Shown: positions 7,867 through 14,505 of the stretch, one piece after another
How the letters are laid out: every line of letters begins with the position of its first letter
Numbering within the stretch: the stretch's first letter is position 1
NCBI GenBank assembly: GCA_910587555.1
Contig: CAJULV010000051.1
Coordinates: forward strand, 1 to 28,935
Direction: 5' to 3'
DNA length: 28,935 nt
DNA from: an uncultured Acetatifactor sp.
GTDB lineage: Bacteria; Bacillota; Clostridia; Lachnospirales; Lachnospiraceae
Translations under genes and position numbers: made by a program
Notes under the pieces: generated by a model
The model's database searches: none
What the model was told of the DNA's origin: nothing
What the model saw: the letters and a program-made list of their open reading frames with translations, nothing else

Positions 7867-7896
7867 TAGCAGTTCAGACAGGGCGCTGAACTGTTA
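7867..7896. other. Long inverted repeat downstream of the M56 gene
   Basis: TAGCAGTTCAG (7867-7877) pairs with CTGAACTGTTA (7886-7896), 11 pairs including one G-T, around an eight-base loop. No T-run follows on either strand, so it is not a standard intrinsic terminator; it may be an mRNA-end stabiliser or a protein site. Confidence 0.5.
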
Positions 7897-7937
7897 CGGG
7901 CATTCTGCCATGCAGGCCATAAGGCAAATGAAAGTGC

Positions 7938-7966
7938 TTGACTTTTCGGGAAAACATTGATAAAGT
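7938..7966 (+). promoter_or_regulatory. Probable promoter of the NahK-like kinase gene
   Basis: TTGACT (7938-7943) and TAAAGT (7961-7966) are spaced by 17 bases, 51 bases ahead of the ATG. The -10 is a moderate match. Confidence 0.5.
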
Positions 7967-8016
7967 AAAATCAGTTTAAGAAAGTGTCTGTCGAAGCGAA
8001 CAGAAAGGATATCAAT

Positions 8017-9099
8017 ATGAGCCATTTTATAGACATTGCAAATCATTTTCAACTGGACAGCGGGGCCGTAAGTGCCGAAAGCCATGGAGACGGCCATATC
8101 AATGATACTTTTCTGCTGAAGACTGAAAACGGCGGAAACTACATACTCCAGCGTATCAATACTTCTGTCTTTAAGAATGCGGAAGCGCTTATGAATAATG
8201 TGATACAGGTTACGGATTTTTTAAAGAAAAAGATTGCGGAGGCGGGCGGAGATCCTTTGCGGGAGACCCTGAACGTTATACGTACAAAGGAGGGGGACGC
8301 GCTGTACCGGGAAGGCGAAAACTACTGGCGTGTCTATATCTTCATATCGGATACGATTACTTTGCAGACCTGCGAGAACAGGGAACAGTTCCAGGCCAGC
8401 GCCAGTGCCTTCGGACATTTCCAGAAGCTGCTGGCAGATTTCCCGGCAGATACGCTGTATGAGTCCATTCCTGATTTCCATAATACGAAATCCCGTTATC
8501 TGGATTTCGAGGCTGCGGTTGCGCAGGATGTCTGCGGCAGGGCGGCGGCCGTGGAGAAGGAGATTGACTTTGTACGCAGCAGGAAGGAGTTCGCCGCTGT
8601 TCTGGTGGATATGCAGGAACGGGGAGAACTGCCGCTGCGCGTCACGCATAACGATACCAAGCTCAACAACATACTGTTTGACAGGGAGAGCGGGCTGCCG
8701 CTGGCAGTGGTAGACCTGGACACGGTGATGCCGGGGCTTTCCGTCAATGATTTCGGTGACAGTATACGATTTGGGGCGACTTATGCGGCGGAGGACGAGC
8801 CGGATTTAGACAGAGTAAATTTTGAGATTGCGCTGTTTGAATGCTATACCCGCGGTTTCCTTGGGGAATGCGGTTCTCTGATGACGGAAAATGAGAAAAA
8901 GATGCTTCCTGTGGGGGCGATGATGATGACTTTTGAGTGCGGAATGCGTTTCCTGACAGATTATCTCAACGGGGATACCTATTTTAAAATTCATCGCCAG
9001 GGGCAGAATCTTGACCGCTGCAGAACGCAGTTCAAGCTGGTCAGCGATATGGAGAAGGCAAAGGCGGAGATGGACAGAATCGTGGAAAAATATTGTTGA
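8017..9099 (+). CDS. nahK: N-acetylhexosamine 1-kinase-like phosphotransferase (APH fold)
   Basis: The 360-residue protein resembles Bifidobacterium NahK/LnpB, which phosphorylates GlcNAc or GalNAc at C1 with ATP so that the sugar can enter nucleotide-sugar metabolism. Shared blocks include SHGDGHINDTFLL, YILQRINTSVF, YWRVYIFI, LRVTHNDTKLNNIL and AVVDLDTVMPG. The catalytic Brenner-type motif is H211-N-D213 and the metal-binding pair is D233/D235. FGDSIRFGA and MMTFECGMRFLTDYL also match. Length equals the family's. The ATG at 8017 has AGAAAGGA upstream; an in-frame GTG at 7984 has none. In bifidobacteria the gene stands beside the lacto-N-biose phosphorylase and epimerases, but here it is alone between a promoter and a terminator, so sugar preference is uncertain. 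Confidence 0.88.
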   Translation: MSHFIDIANHFQLDSGAVSAESHGDGHINDTFLLKTENGGNYILQRINTSVFKNAEALMNNVIQVTDFLKKKIAEAGGDPLRETLNVIRTKEGDALYREGENYWRVYIFISDTITLQTCENREQFQASASAFGHFQKLLADFPADTLYESIPDFHNTKSRYLDFEAAVAQDVCGRAAAVEKEIDFVRSRKEFAAVLVDMQERGELPLRVTHNDTKLNNILFDRESGLPLAVVDLDTVMPGLSVNDFGDSIRFGATYAAEDEPDLDRVNFEIALFECYTRGFLGECGSLMTENEKKMLPVGAMMMTFECGMRFLTDYLNGDTYFKIHRQGQNLDRCRTQFKLVSDMEKAKAEMDRIVEKYC

Positions 9100-9180
9100 G
9101 ACAGAATAATTTCGGATTTTCATTGTAAACTTTTCCGGCAGGCTGCCGAAATAATATTATATGGACAGGTACAGGGCTAA

Positions 9181-9224
9181 GGACAGCAGACAAATGTGAA
9201 AACAGGGGTTTGCTGTCTTTTTTT
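9181..9224 (+). terminator. Intrinsic terminator after the NahK-like gene
   Basis: GACAGCAGAC pairs with GTTTGCTGTC (one G-T pair) and is followed by seven Ts. Confidence 0.8.
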
Positions 9225-9259
9225 GTGCAGAGATAACGGGAGAGTAAGGGGACAGACGA

Positions 9260-9292
9260 TTCATTACATTGCAGGGTGTGTTTCATTACATT
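9260..9292 (+). promoter_or_regulatory. Paired direct repeats upstream of the LytTR regulator gene
   Basis: TTCATTACATT occurs exactly at 9260-9270 and again at 9282-9292, a 22-base period that puts both on one helix face. LytTR proteins characteristically bind two direct repeats about two turns apart, so self-regulation is a fair inference, although the words do not match the AgrA/LytR consensus. Confidence 0.5.
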
Positions 9293-9340
9293 TTCCAAAC
9301 ATGGAAGAAGATTTAGCCGAAATAAATCATGAGGTGGGAT

Positions 9341-10051
9341 ATGAGGGTTGCGATTTGTGATGAGGAGAAAGAAAGCTGCGCACAGCTGGGGCAGTTGGTA
9401 CGGAGGCAGGAGCCGGACTGCGAAGTGATGTGTTTCTACTCCGTGGGGCAGTTCCTGGAGGCCAGGAGGCATTTTGACATTCTTTTGCTGGATATTCAGA
9501 TGGAGGGTATGCGGGGAATGGAAGTGGCCAGGGCGCTTCGCATCAGCGGGGAAGATACGGTACTGATATTTGTGACAGCCCGAAAGGAATATGCGGCCGA
9601 GGCCTATGAAGTGTCTGCCTTTTACTATCTGCTGAAGCCGGTAGATACGGATAAATTCTGCGAGGTATTCAGAGGGGCCTGCGGGGAAGTACGCAGGCTG
9701 GAGGACGCTAGGGGAGGGCAGCTGTTCTTCCAGACAAAGACAAGGAACTTTACCCTGCAGAAGAAGGAAATTCTGTATGTGGAAAGCGCGAGGCGGCAGG
9801 TGGAAATTCATACGCTGAAGGAGAATATTACTGTCTATGCCACCATGAAGCATATGGAAGAACAGCTGGGGGCGGATTTCTGCAGATGCCACAGAGGCTA
9901 CCTGGTGAATCTGGCCTATGTTGCCGGATATGGGAACGGCGTGGTCAGGCTGCAGAACGGAGAGACCGTTTATCTGGCAAGGGAGAAATATTCGGAATTT
10001 GTCAGAACGTATACGGAATACCTGAAAAGGGCGGGAACCGCGCTGGTGTAG
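9341..10051 (+). CDS. LytTR-family response regulator
   Basis: A 236-residue two-domain regulator. Residues 1-118 form a CheY-like receiver with acidic residues in CDEE near the start, the phosphorylation aspartate D51 in DILLLDIQMEG, the threonine of FVTA and K99 in YLLKPVD. Residues about 130-230 form a LytTR DNA-binding domain, with ILYVESARRQVEIHT, FCRCHRGYLVNLAYVAG and the closing LAREKYSEF. Such proteins usually control cell-surface, virulence or bacteriocin functions after phosphorylation by a membrane histidine kinase, but none is present in this window. AGGTGGG at 9332-9338 supports the ATG at 9341 over the ATG at 9329. A terminator follows, so it is probably a single-gene unit, and matched repeats lie in its promoter. 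Confidence 0.92.
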   Translation: MRVAICDEEKESCAQLGQLVRRQEPDCEVMCFYSVGQFLEARRHFDILLLDIQMEGMRGMEVARALRISGEDTVLIFVTARKEYAAEAYEVSAFYYLLKPVDTDKFCEVFRGACGEVRRLEDARGGQLFFQTKTRNFTLQKKEILYVESARRQVEIHTLKENITVYATMKHMEEQLGADFCRCHRGYLVNLAYVAGYGNGVVRLQNGETVYLAREKYSEFVRTYTEYLKRAGTALV

Positions 10052-10059
10052 GGAATGTG

Positions 10060-10111
10060 CGGAAGGGAACCGGGAACCGCGGCGGTGATTTTCCCCGGAA
10101 CTTCCGTTTTT
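10060..10111 (+). terminator. Probable terminator after the LytTR regulator
   Basis: CGGAAG pairs with CTTCCG and, inside a small internal loop, CCGGG pairs with CCCGG. Five Ts follow. The long loop lowers certainty. Confidence 0.6.
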
Positions 10112-10157
10112 GAGACCGTGACGCAGCGGCAAAAAATTTAAGAAAGAAGGGAAAGTA

Positions 10158-10823
10158 ATGGTAAGAATCAGAACAGGAATGAGAAGGGCTAACACACAGA
10201 TGGTAAGCACGAGGAGGATAGGGCTGTCATCCAGGCGGAGTTCCATGCTGAGTTCCGTGCGGAGCAAAAGGAACGGCATCCTGGGAGGCTCCTCTTCCTG
10301 GATGGACGTGATGAATGCAAACAGTGTCCAGAGTTCCAAGCTGGTCAGAGGCAGTTATGAAAGGCTGCAGAAAGCTTCTTCCTCCCTGGTGGAACAGGCG
10401 GGGCTTCTGGCTGAAAAAGCAGATATGGGAGACAAGGGTGTTGCCGACACTGCGGCAAAGGTAGTGACGGATTTTAACGATACGTTAAAGTGTTTGAAAA
10501 AGTCATCCGGTGTGCTGAATGATTTTTATCGCCAGTCCATGAAAGAGTCCGTTATGGGACAGAAAAAGGAACTGGAGGAAATCGGCATTACGGTGGGGAC
10601 AGACGGAAGCCTTTCCCTGAATAAAGATAAGCTGGCGGAAGCGGATGCGGAGAAAGTGAAAAAATTGCTGGGGACTTCCAGTACCTTTGCAAAGAGGGTG
10701 AACGCAGTTGCCTCCCGGGCCGCCGATAATGCCCGGGCAAATGCGGAGAGCGCCTCCAGCCGGTACACTGCTTCCGGCGGGATTGCAAGTTCCTATCTGA
10801 GTCGGTATAATTTCAGGGGATAG
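10158..10823 (+). CDS. FliD C-terminal-like protein of unknown role
   Basis: The 221-residue product has an arginine- and serine-rich start (MVRIRTGMRRANTQMVSTRR) without a signal peptide. Its second half resembles the C-terminal part of flagellar cap protein FliD: a helix with VVTDFNDTLKCLKKSS, then the LEEIGITVGTDGSLSLNKDKL block, where FliD has LxxIGIxxxxDGxLxxDxxKL, then a helix through VASRAADNARANAES. Full FliD is 400 residues or more and needs a flagellum, yet no other flagellar gene is in the window. It could be a filament-related relic, a cell-surface coil protein, or a domain reused elsewhere. GAAGGGA stands about six bases before the ATG. An unrecognised gene follows 86 bases later in the same direction, probably cotranscribed. 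Confidence 0.75.
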   Translation: MVRIRTGMRRANTQMVSTRRIGLSSRRSSMLSSVRSKRNGILGGSSSWMDVMNANSVQSSKLVRGSYERLQKASSSLVEQAGLLAEKADMGDKGVADTAAKVVTDFNDTLKCLKKSSGVLNDFYRQSMKESVMGQKKELEEIGITVGTDGSLSLNKDKLAEADAEKVKKLLGTSSTFAKRVNAVASRAADNARANAESASSRYTASGGIASSYLSRYNFRG

Positions 10824-10909
10824 GGGCTGCAGGCATGGCGGATGTACAAAAGGCGTGCTGAATCTGGCAGCCGCTGCGTATCATTTCGGAAAAGAGAGGG
10901 TGAAGAAAG

Positions 10910-11572
10910 ATGAGGATCGGTGCAGGTATTACAGGAACGGAAGCGGCAATGAAGAGAAGGAGTTACCAGGGAGTAAACAGACGTTTTTCCGATATGGATT
11001 CGGCGGCCGTCTCCTGCGGAAACAGTGTCTGGGCGCAGACCGGCAGCAGGCTGCAGGAGAGAACCGGTGGGGAGTGTGAGGAGAAGGCGTCAGGAGAAGA
11101 AGGCGGAGAGGTTTCCGGGGACAGGTCTGAAGCGGAGAAAATCTATCAGGCGGCTGTTTCGGGAAAGCCAAATCCCTTCGGAAGCATCAGGGAGGCGCCT
11201 AAGGTGCCCTACGGGCGTCTGGCAAAGGACGGCGTTATCATTTATAACGGAGTCTGTTTTGTGTGCGACGAGGAGACCAACAGCATATGTCTGGGGGATA
11301 TGACAGATAAGAAAAAAGTACTCAATATTCCGTTATCCGGAGGCGGGCATCTGAAGGTGAACAGAGACAGCATCGGGCTTCTGTCCAAGGCGGCGGGAAT
11401 GTTCAAACCGGAGGATTTGAACCTGATCATGCGTGCTATCAGTGAGGACACCAGGATCCAGGCCGTGCAGAAGGAGATTGAGGACGAAGAGGCAAGCATT
11501 GGAAATAAGCTGGCTGCGGACGTGGAAGGTGATTCCCCGGAGAACCAGGAGGAAGACGGGATAGCGGTATAG
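10910..11572 (+). CDS. Unrecognised conserved-looking protein downstream of the FliD-like gene
   Basis: I do not recognise this 220-residue protein. It starts MRIGAGITGTEAAMKRRSY, has a basic N-terminal third, then a polar acidic linker (about 55-75, rich in Glu, Gly and Ser). A folded-looking core follows, with KVPYGRLAKDGVIIYNGV, CFVCDEETNSICLG holding three cysteines, and NIPLSGGGHLKVNRDSIGLL. The end is acidic. No signal peptide or membrane segment is visible. It follows the FliD-like gene at 86 bases and its stop codon lies inside the loop of a strong terminator, so the two probably form one unit. The shared basic start of both proteins hints at related placement or packaging, but that is only inference. 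Start choice: ATG at 10910 with GAGAGGG/GAAGAAAG upstream. Confidence 0.78.
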   Translation: MRIGAGITGTEAAMKRRSYQGVNRRFSDMDSAAVSCGNSVWAQTGSRLQERTGGECEEKASGEEGGEVSGDRSEAEKIYQAAVSGKPNPFGSIREAPKVPYGRLAKDGVIIYNGVCFVCDEETNSICLGDMTDKKKVLNIPLSGGGHLKVNRDSIGLLSKAAGMFKPEDLNLIMRAISEDTRIQAVQKEIEDEEASIGNKLAADVEGDSPENQEEDGIAV

Positions 11573-11588
11573 CCGCTGTCCCTTTTTT
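11558..11588 (+). terminator. Intrinsic terminator overlapping the stop of the preceding gene
   Basis: GGGATAGCGG (11558-11567) pairs with CCGCTGTCCC (11573-11582), ten pairs with one G-T, around a five-base loop, then six Ts. The TAG stop (11570-11572) is inside the loop. Confidence 0.88.
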
Positions 11589-11606
11589 GGAGCTTTCAGT
11601 TTTGGC

Positions 11607-11636
11607 TTGCCTTTTTCCGGTGGGCTATGTTAGAAT
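11607..11636 (+). promoter_or_regulatory. Probable promoter of the FAD oxidoreductase gene
   Basis: TTGCCT (11607-11612) and TAGAAT (11631-11636) are spaced by 18 bases, about 107 bases before the chosen ATG. An ATG at 11642 lies too close to the predicted start of transcription to be used. Confidence 0.45.
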
Positions 11637-11743
11637 GAGACATGGCGAATACAATTGCCTGGTATACCGCTGCCGGCTGCTTGGGAATGAATGCGCCGGG
11701 TAGGGTATGGAAACAGGAGCCTGTGGAAAGAGAGGAAATTGCC

Positions 11744-13111
11744 ATGCAATATGACATTATCATAGTAGGGTCCGGTCCGGGAGGGATCTTTTCCGCCTAT
11801 GAGCTGACGAAGGAGGCGCCGGAGCTTAAAATAGCGGTGTTTGAGGCGGGACATTCCCTGGAGAAGCGCCGTTGTCCCATTGACGGAGATAAGGTCAAGG
11901 GCTGTATCGGCTGCAAATCATGTTCCATTATGAGCGGGTTCGGGGGCGCAGGCGCGTTTTCCGACGGAAAGTACAATATCACCAATGATTTTGGCGGCAC
12001 CCTCTACGAGTATATCGGGAAGAAGCAGGCGACCGCGTTGATGGAGTATGTGGATACCATCAATATGAAATTCGGAGGGGAAGGGACGAAGCTGTATTCC
12101 ACCGCGGGGACCCATTTTAAGAAGCTTTGTCTGCAGAATCAGCTGAATTTGCTGGATGCCTCCGTGCGGCATCTGGGTACGGATATCAATTTCATTGTGC
12201 TGGAAAATCTGTATGCGGAACTGAAGAACAAGGTGGCATTTTATTTTGACACGCCGGTGGCCGCAATTGAGCGGACGGAGGGCGGTTATGCCGTGAAGTG
12301 CGGCGAAGATGTCTATACATGTGAAAAATGTATTGTGTCCGTAGGGCGCAGCGGCAGCAAGTGGATGGAAAAAATATGCGGCGAGCTGGAGATTCCCACG
12401 AAATCCAACCGTGTGGACATCGGCGTGCGTGTGGAGCTGCCGGCAGTGATTTTCTCCCATCTTACAGACGAGCTTTATGAGAGCAAGATTGTATACAGGA
12501 CATCCAAGTTTGAGGACAGGGTGCGGACATTCTGTATGAATCCTTATGGTATCGTGGTAAACGAGAACACCAACGGCATTGTCACGGTAAACGGGCACAG
12601 CTTTGAGAGTACGGAAAAACGGACCGAAAATACGAATTTTGCCTTGCTGGTGGCAAAACATTTCTCCGAGCCATTTGAGGACAGCAACGGTTATGGGGAA
12701 AGTATTGCCAGGCTTTCCAATATGCTGGGAGGCGGCGTCATCGTACAGCGTTTCGGAGATCTGGTAAGGGGGCGCCGCAGCAATGCGAAGCGGATTGAGG
12801 AGGGGCTGGTGGTGCCTACTTTAGCAGCTACGCCCGGGGACCTGAGCCTGGTGCTGCCGAAGCGGATTCTGGACGGAATCATGGAAATGATATACGCATT
12901 GGACAAGATTGCGCCCGGCACGGCCAATGACGACACACTGCTCTATGGCGTGGAAGTGAAATTTTACAATATGGAAGTGGAGTTGGACGGGAATCTGGAG
13001 TGCAGGCATAAAGGGATGTATATCATCGGTGACGGCAGCGGCGTAACCCATTCGCTGTCCCATGCCTCTGCCAGCGGGGTGTATGTTGCCAGACATATAC
13101 TGAAGGGGTGA
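11744..13111 (+). CDS. FAD-dependent oxidoreductase with N-terminal cysteine cluster
   Basis: This 455-residue flavoprotein starts MQYDIIIVGSGPGGIFSAYE, a dinucleotide-binding GxGxxG fold, with a second conserved site at the C-terminus (GMYIIGDGSGVTHSLSHASASG) typical of the HI0933/glucose-inhibited-division-like or BFD-like oxidoreductase group. After the flavin-binding start come cysteines 44, 54, 57 and 60 (CPIDGDKVKGCIGCKSC), then SGFGGAGAFSDGKYN. That layout recurs in a widespread 'NAD(P)/FAD-dependent oxidoreductase' family of anaerobes; the cysteines could bind a metal or cluster or act as a redox pair. Substrate is unknown. The ATG at 11744 is preceded by GAGAGGAAA; the longer frame from 11642 adds 34 residues with no ribosome site. 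It is a single-gene unit facing the malic enzyme gene. Confidence 0.85.
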   Translation: MQYDIIIVGSGPGGIFSAYELTKEAPELKIAVFEAGHSLEKRRCPIDGDKVKGCIGCKSCSIMSGFGGAGAFSDGKYNITNDFGGTLYEYIGKKQATALMEYVDTINMKFGGEGTKLYSTAGTHFKKLCLQNQLNLLDASVRHLGTDINFIVLENLYAELKNKVAFYFDTPVAAIERTEGGYAVKCGEDVYTCEKCIVSVGRSGSKWMEKICGELEIPTKSNRVDIGVRVELPAVIFSHLTDELYESKIVYRTSKFEDRVRTFCMNPYGIVVNENTNGIVTVNGHSFESTEKRTENTNFALLVAKHFSEPFEDSNGYGESIARLSNMLGGGVIVQRFGDLVRGRRSNAKRIEEGLVVPTLAATPGDLSLVLPKRILDGIMEMIYALDKIAPGTANDDTLLYGVEVKFYNMEVELDGNLECRHKGMYIIGDGSGVTHSLSHASASGVYVARHILKG

Positions 13112-13156
13112 GGGGGCACCCGAAGGTCCCGATATCATGCGGAAGAGTATATATAG

Positions 13157-13210
13157 GAGGCTGTCGAAAATGACTGGAGGAAGATACCGTTTTTCGACAG
13201 CCTCGTTTTA
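13157..13210 (+). terminator. Terminator between convergent oxidoreductase and malic enzyme genes
   Basis: GAGGCTGTCGAAAA (13157-13170) pairs perfectly with TTTTCGACAGCCTC (13191-13204), a 14-pair stem, followed by GTTTTA. It serves the plus strand best; it may also stop minus-strand transcription. Confidence 0.85.
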
Positions 13211-13230
13211 TCCCTGTTAAATTCCGGAGA

Positions 13231-14406
13231 TTACTTTCTTACGGCGCCTGATTCCACGGCAGCCTTCGCCACACATTCCGCCACATGCTTTGCTACCCTG
13301 GGATCCAGGGCGGAAGGGATGATGTATTCAGGGCAGAGCTTTTCGGGTTCAACCAGCTCGGCAATGGCATTTGCGGCAGCCATCTTCATTTCCTTGTTGA
13401 TATCCCTTGCGCCTGCGTCCAGTGCGCCCCGGAAGATGCCGGGGAAAGCCAGCACGTTATTAATCTGGTTGGGAAAGTCGGAACGTCCTGTACCCATAAC
13501 CTTCACGCCTGCTGCCATGGCTTCGTCGTACATGATTTCCGGAACGGGGTTAGCCATGGCGAACACAATGGGATCCGGGTTCATGGTCCGGATCATTTCC
13601 GGTGTCAGCACGCCGGCGACGGAGACGCCGATAAACACGTCTGCGCCTTCCACTGCCTCGGCCAGGCCGCCCCTTCTGTCTTCCAGGTTGGTGATCTCAC
13701 AGAGCATCTTCTTATGGCCTGTGATGCCTGCAGGCCTGTCTTTATAGAGAATTCCTTTTGTGTCACAGGCAATGATGTGCTTTACACCCGCCGTCAGCAT
13801 CATCTTGATGATGGCGGTTCCCGCGGAACCGGGTCCGTTCAGGACTACGCGGATTTCGTCAATCTGCTTGCCTGTTACCTTTAAAGCGTTAAGCAAAGCG
13901 GCAGTCACTACGATAGCAGTGCCGTGCTGGTCATCGTGGAATACAGGGATATCCAGCTCTGCCTCCAGGCGCTGTTCGATGTCAAAGCACTTGGGAGCGG
14001 AGATATCTTCCAAGTTAATGCCGCCGAAAACAGGAGCAAGCTGTTTCACGGCCTGAATGATTTCTTCGGGATCCTTGGTGTCCAGGCAGATGGGGAATGC
14101 ATCCACATTGCCGAACTGTTTGAACAGGATGGATTTTCCCTCCATTACGGGAATGGCGGCTTCGGGACCGATGTCGCCCAGGCCAAGCACTGCGGTTCCG
14201 TCCGATACTACGGCTACCAGGTTGCTTTTTGCCGTGTATTTAAAGACATTCTTCTTGTCCTTCGCAATCTCCCGGCAGGGTTCCGCAACGCCTGGGGTAT
14301 AGGCAATGCTTAAATCGTCACGGTTTTCCAGCTTTACCTTGCTGCTGACCGCGATCTTCCCCTTATGCGCTTCGTGCATTTTCAATGCTTCTTCGTAATA
14401 ATTCAT
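13231..14406 (-). CDS. Malic enzyme, NAD(P)-dependent, short bacterial form
   Basis: A 391-residue enzyme that oxidatively decarboxylates malate to pyruvate, reducing NAD or NADP. Conserved blocks are AYTPGVAEPCREIAKD with catalytic Tyr36, VSDGTAVLGLGDIGPEAAIPVMEGKSILFK with the expected lysine at 91, EDISAPKCFDIEQ and HDDQHGTAIV for metal and substrate, and the cofactor fold NGPGSAGTAIIKMML. The length equals the short bacterial group. AAGGT about eight bases before the ATG supports 14406; an upstream in-frame start at 14463 lies inside the promoter. It has its own promoter in the 99-base gap after aspartase, but is co-directional with it, suggesting an aspartate-fumarate-malate-pyruvate route if fumarase is encoded elsewhere. 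Cofactor preference cannot be read reliably. Confidence 0.95.
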   Translation of the reverse strand: MNYYEEALKMHEAHKGKIAVSSKVKLENRDDLSIAYTPGVAEPCREIAKDKKNVFKYTAKSNLVAVVSDGTAVLGLGDIGPEAAIPVMEGKSILFKQFGNVDAFPICLDTKDPEEIIQAVKQLAPVFGGINLEDISAPKCFDIEQRLEAELDIPVFHDDQHGTAIVVTAALLNALKVTGKQIDEIRVVLNGPGSAGTAIIKMMLTAGVKHIIACDTKGILYKDRPAGITGHKKMLCEITNLEDRRGGLAEAVEGADVFIGVSVAGVLTPEMIRTMNPDPIVFAMANPVPEIMYDEAMAAGVKVMGTGRSDFPNQINNVLAFPGIFRGALDAGARDINKEMKMAAANAIAELVEPEKLCPEYIIPSALDPRVAKHVAECVAKAAVESGAVRK

Positions 14407-14462
14407 ATGGAATACCTTCTTTCTGTCATGTCTGTGTTTCAGGATATTGGAGTACCATGTCA

Positions 14463-14491
14463 ATTGTATAATGATTCCGCCATCCTGTCAA
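14463..14491 (-). promoter_or_regulatory. Promoter of the malic enzyme gene
   Basis: Read on the minus strand, TTGACA (14486-14491) and TACAAT (14463-14468) are spaced by exactly 17 bases. It begins 15 bases past the aspartase stop, so malic enzyme can be expressed independently. Confidence 0.75.
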
Positions 14492-14505
14492 AGAATTTTT
14501 TAACT

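Noticed and set aside
7984..8016. GTG start 33 bases upstream for the NahK-like kinase
   Set aside because: No ribosome site; the ATG at 8017 has one and matches the family's N-terminus.
9041..10339. 432-residue minus-strand frame across the LytTR regulator
   Set aside because: It is antisense to a protein with complete receiver and LytTR motifs and has no recognisable content.
11642..11743. 34-residue N-terminal extension of the FAD oxidoreductase
   Set aside because: The flavin fold begins directly after the ATG at 11744, which has a ribosome site, and the ATG at 11642 lies next to the predicted promoter -10.
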